Below, one piece after another: positions 63,484-64,000 of a stretch of DNA of 64,000 nt (position 1 is its first letter; every line of letters starts with the position of its first letter). The DNA comes from an uncultured Clostridia bacterium (GTDB lineage: Bacteria > Bacillota > Clostridia > UBA1381). The stretch covers positions 1 to 64,000 of the forward strand of contig CAKSDE010000009.1 of the NCBI GenBank assembly GCA_934444735.1, given 5' to 3'. Both the position numbers and the translations under genes were made by a program. A model generated the notes under the pieces. That model worked only from the letters and a program-made list of their open reading frames with translations, searched no databases and was not told where the DNA came from.

Positions 63484-63692
63484 GGTATGTTAAAAAAACT
63501 CCGCAAAGCAAGAAAAGAAGAAAAAAGTAAATGTTACAAGAAATATAAAAATTGTAATTCGAATTGGCTAAGGCAGAAAAATCAAAGGCTGTTTAAAAAT
63601 CAATTGATTTTTAAACAGCCTTAACTTTTTGGGGAAAGGATAGCTTTTTCTTCTTTATCCCGTATTCCGGAAATTTTTAACATCCCGCTTTT
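63484..63692. repeat. Most complete copy of the dispersed nested-palindrome family
   Basis: Left end GGGTATGTTAAAAAAACTCC, then AGCAAGAAAAGAAG, TAAATGTTACAAGAA and TTGGCTAAGGCAGAAAAATC. A perfect 34-nt palindrome follows at 63587-63620 (arm GGCTGTTTAAAAATCAA), then GGGGAAAGGATAGCTTTTTC. The right end TCCGGAAATTTTTAACATCC is an inverted copy of the left. The element fills the gap between convergent genes. Confidence 0.8.
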
Positions 63693-63696
63693 TCCC

Positions 63697-64000
63697 TTAT
63701 TTAATTATTCTCCCGTAAACTTCAATCTGTGACAGTGCCGCCCACGAAAGCGGATATGAAATCTGCTTGAAATCGGTCAGGTGAATTTTCTCGGTCACTT
63801 TCGGTACTTCCAATTTAAGCTCCTGCGCATCTCCGCTTTTTATAAAGTGCGCCGCAACCTTCTCACCGTCGTCAAATTCAACATTCAAGCTCTTCCAGTA
63901 AGTATCGTGATCATCTTTAAAGTCGGCGCGCAGATAAAATACGATTTTCTCAATCTCGACCTTTCTGCCGAAATAAAGATAATATTCCAAATCCTCTCGT
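63697..64000 (-). CDS. 3' end of a gene with a carbohydrate-binding-like C-terminus (partial)
   Basis: About 101 residues are visible; the 5' part lies beyond the window, since the frame stays open to the edge (REDLEYYLYFGRKVEIEKIV). The segment YFGRKVEIEKIVFYLRADF, SLNVEFDDGEKV and the final SQIEVYGRIIK have the look of a discoidin-like/DUF7402-type beta-sandwich that often ends secreted or glycan-related proteins. Function of the whole protein cannot be told. Confidence 0.65.
   Translation of the reverse strand, partial: REDLEYYLYFGRKVEIEKIVFYLRADFKDDHDTYWKSLNVEFDDGEKVAAHFIKSGDAQELKLEVPKVTEKIHLTDFKQISYPLSWAALSQIEVYGRIIK

Overview
The window looks like chromosome from an anaerobic, endospore-forming member of the Clostridia. 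The evidence is a one-subunit pyruvate:ferredoxin oxidoreductase, the sporulation genes spoIIGA-sigE-sigG and spoIIAA-spoIIAB-sigF, a SpoIVFB-like protease, a low-GC Gram-positive style dcw cluster with a PASTA-containing PBP, an HPr carrying both His15 and Ser46, and a GAAC-N4-GTTC LexA box at recA. The exact genus cannot be read from the sequence. No rRNA or tRNA gene was seen, and no complete insertion sequence, prophage or CRISPR array.

Layout. 1-3.7 kb: nifJ (-). 3.8-8.7 kb (+): a Spo0A-type spoIIG control region, spoIIGA-sigE, sigG, a ylmC-type PRC-barrel gene, then nrdR-mnmE. 8.7-16.3 kb (-): an alpha/beta hydrolase, a DMT transporter, the spoIIA operon with a sigma-H promoter and 0A box, uvrC, ptsH and recA. 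16.4-35.6 kb (-): about 19 kb of large secreted or surface proteins. These are two S-layer-homology proteins, two parallel beta-helix proteins, a 427-residue binding protein and a multi-module SGNH esterase, next to a divergent AraC-type regulator. 36.6-54.9 kb (-): sepF, ylmE, a membrane-fusion-like gene, engB, lon, ybaK, a metallophosphoesterase, then the dcw cluster (in transcription order mraZ, rsmH, ftsL, spoVD/ftsI, murE, murF, mraY, ftsW, murG; murD is missing). 55.2-56.3 kb: a small membrane protein gene (+) and a probable structured RNA behind a perfect consensus promoter. 56.3-60.3 kb (-): dnaG-rpoD-prmA. 60.3-64 kb: an FMN reductase-like gene, the spoIVFB-like gene, a MATE transporter and the 3' end of a further gene.

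How the genes fit together. Sigma F, E and G with their regulators SpoIIAA, SpoIIAB and SpoIIGA give most of the forespore and mother-cell switch, and SpoIVFB belongs to the later pro-sigma-K step. The dcw cluster, sepF and ylmE supply septum and peptidoglycan synthesis. The 19-kb surface locus shares LamG-like, Big_5-like and C-terminal modules between proteins, and probably binds and processes an extracellular polysaccharide (inference).

The most unusual content is not protein coding. There are (i) a tandem repeat family at the 3' ends of lon and murE whose hairpin shows compensatory base changes between loci; (ii) a dispersed family of nested palindromes, about nine copies, in intergenic regions; (iii) an element with inverted-repeat ends between ftsW and murG, flanked by 17-bp direct repeats; and (iv) an unassigned RNA candidate at about 55.9-56.1 kb.
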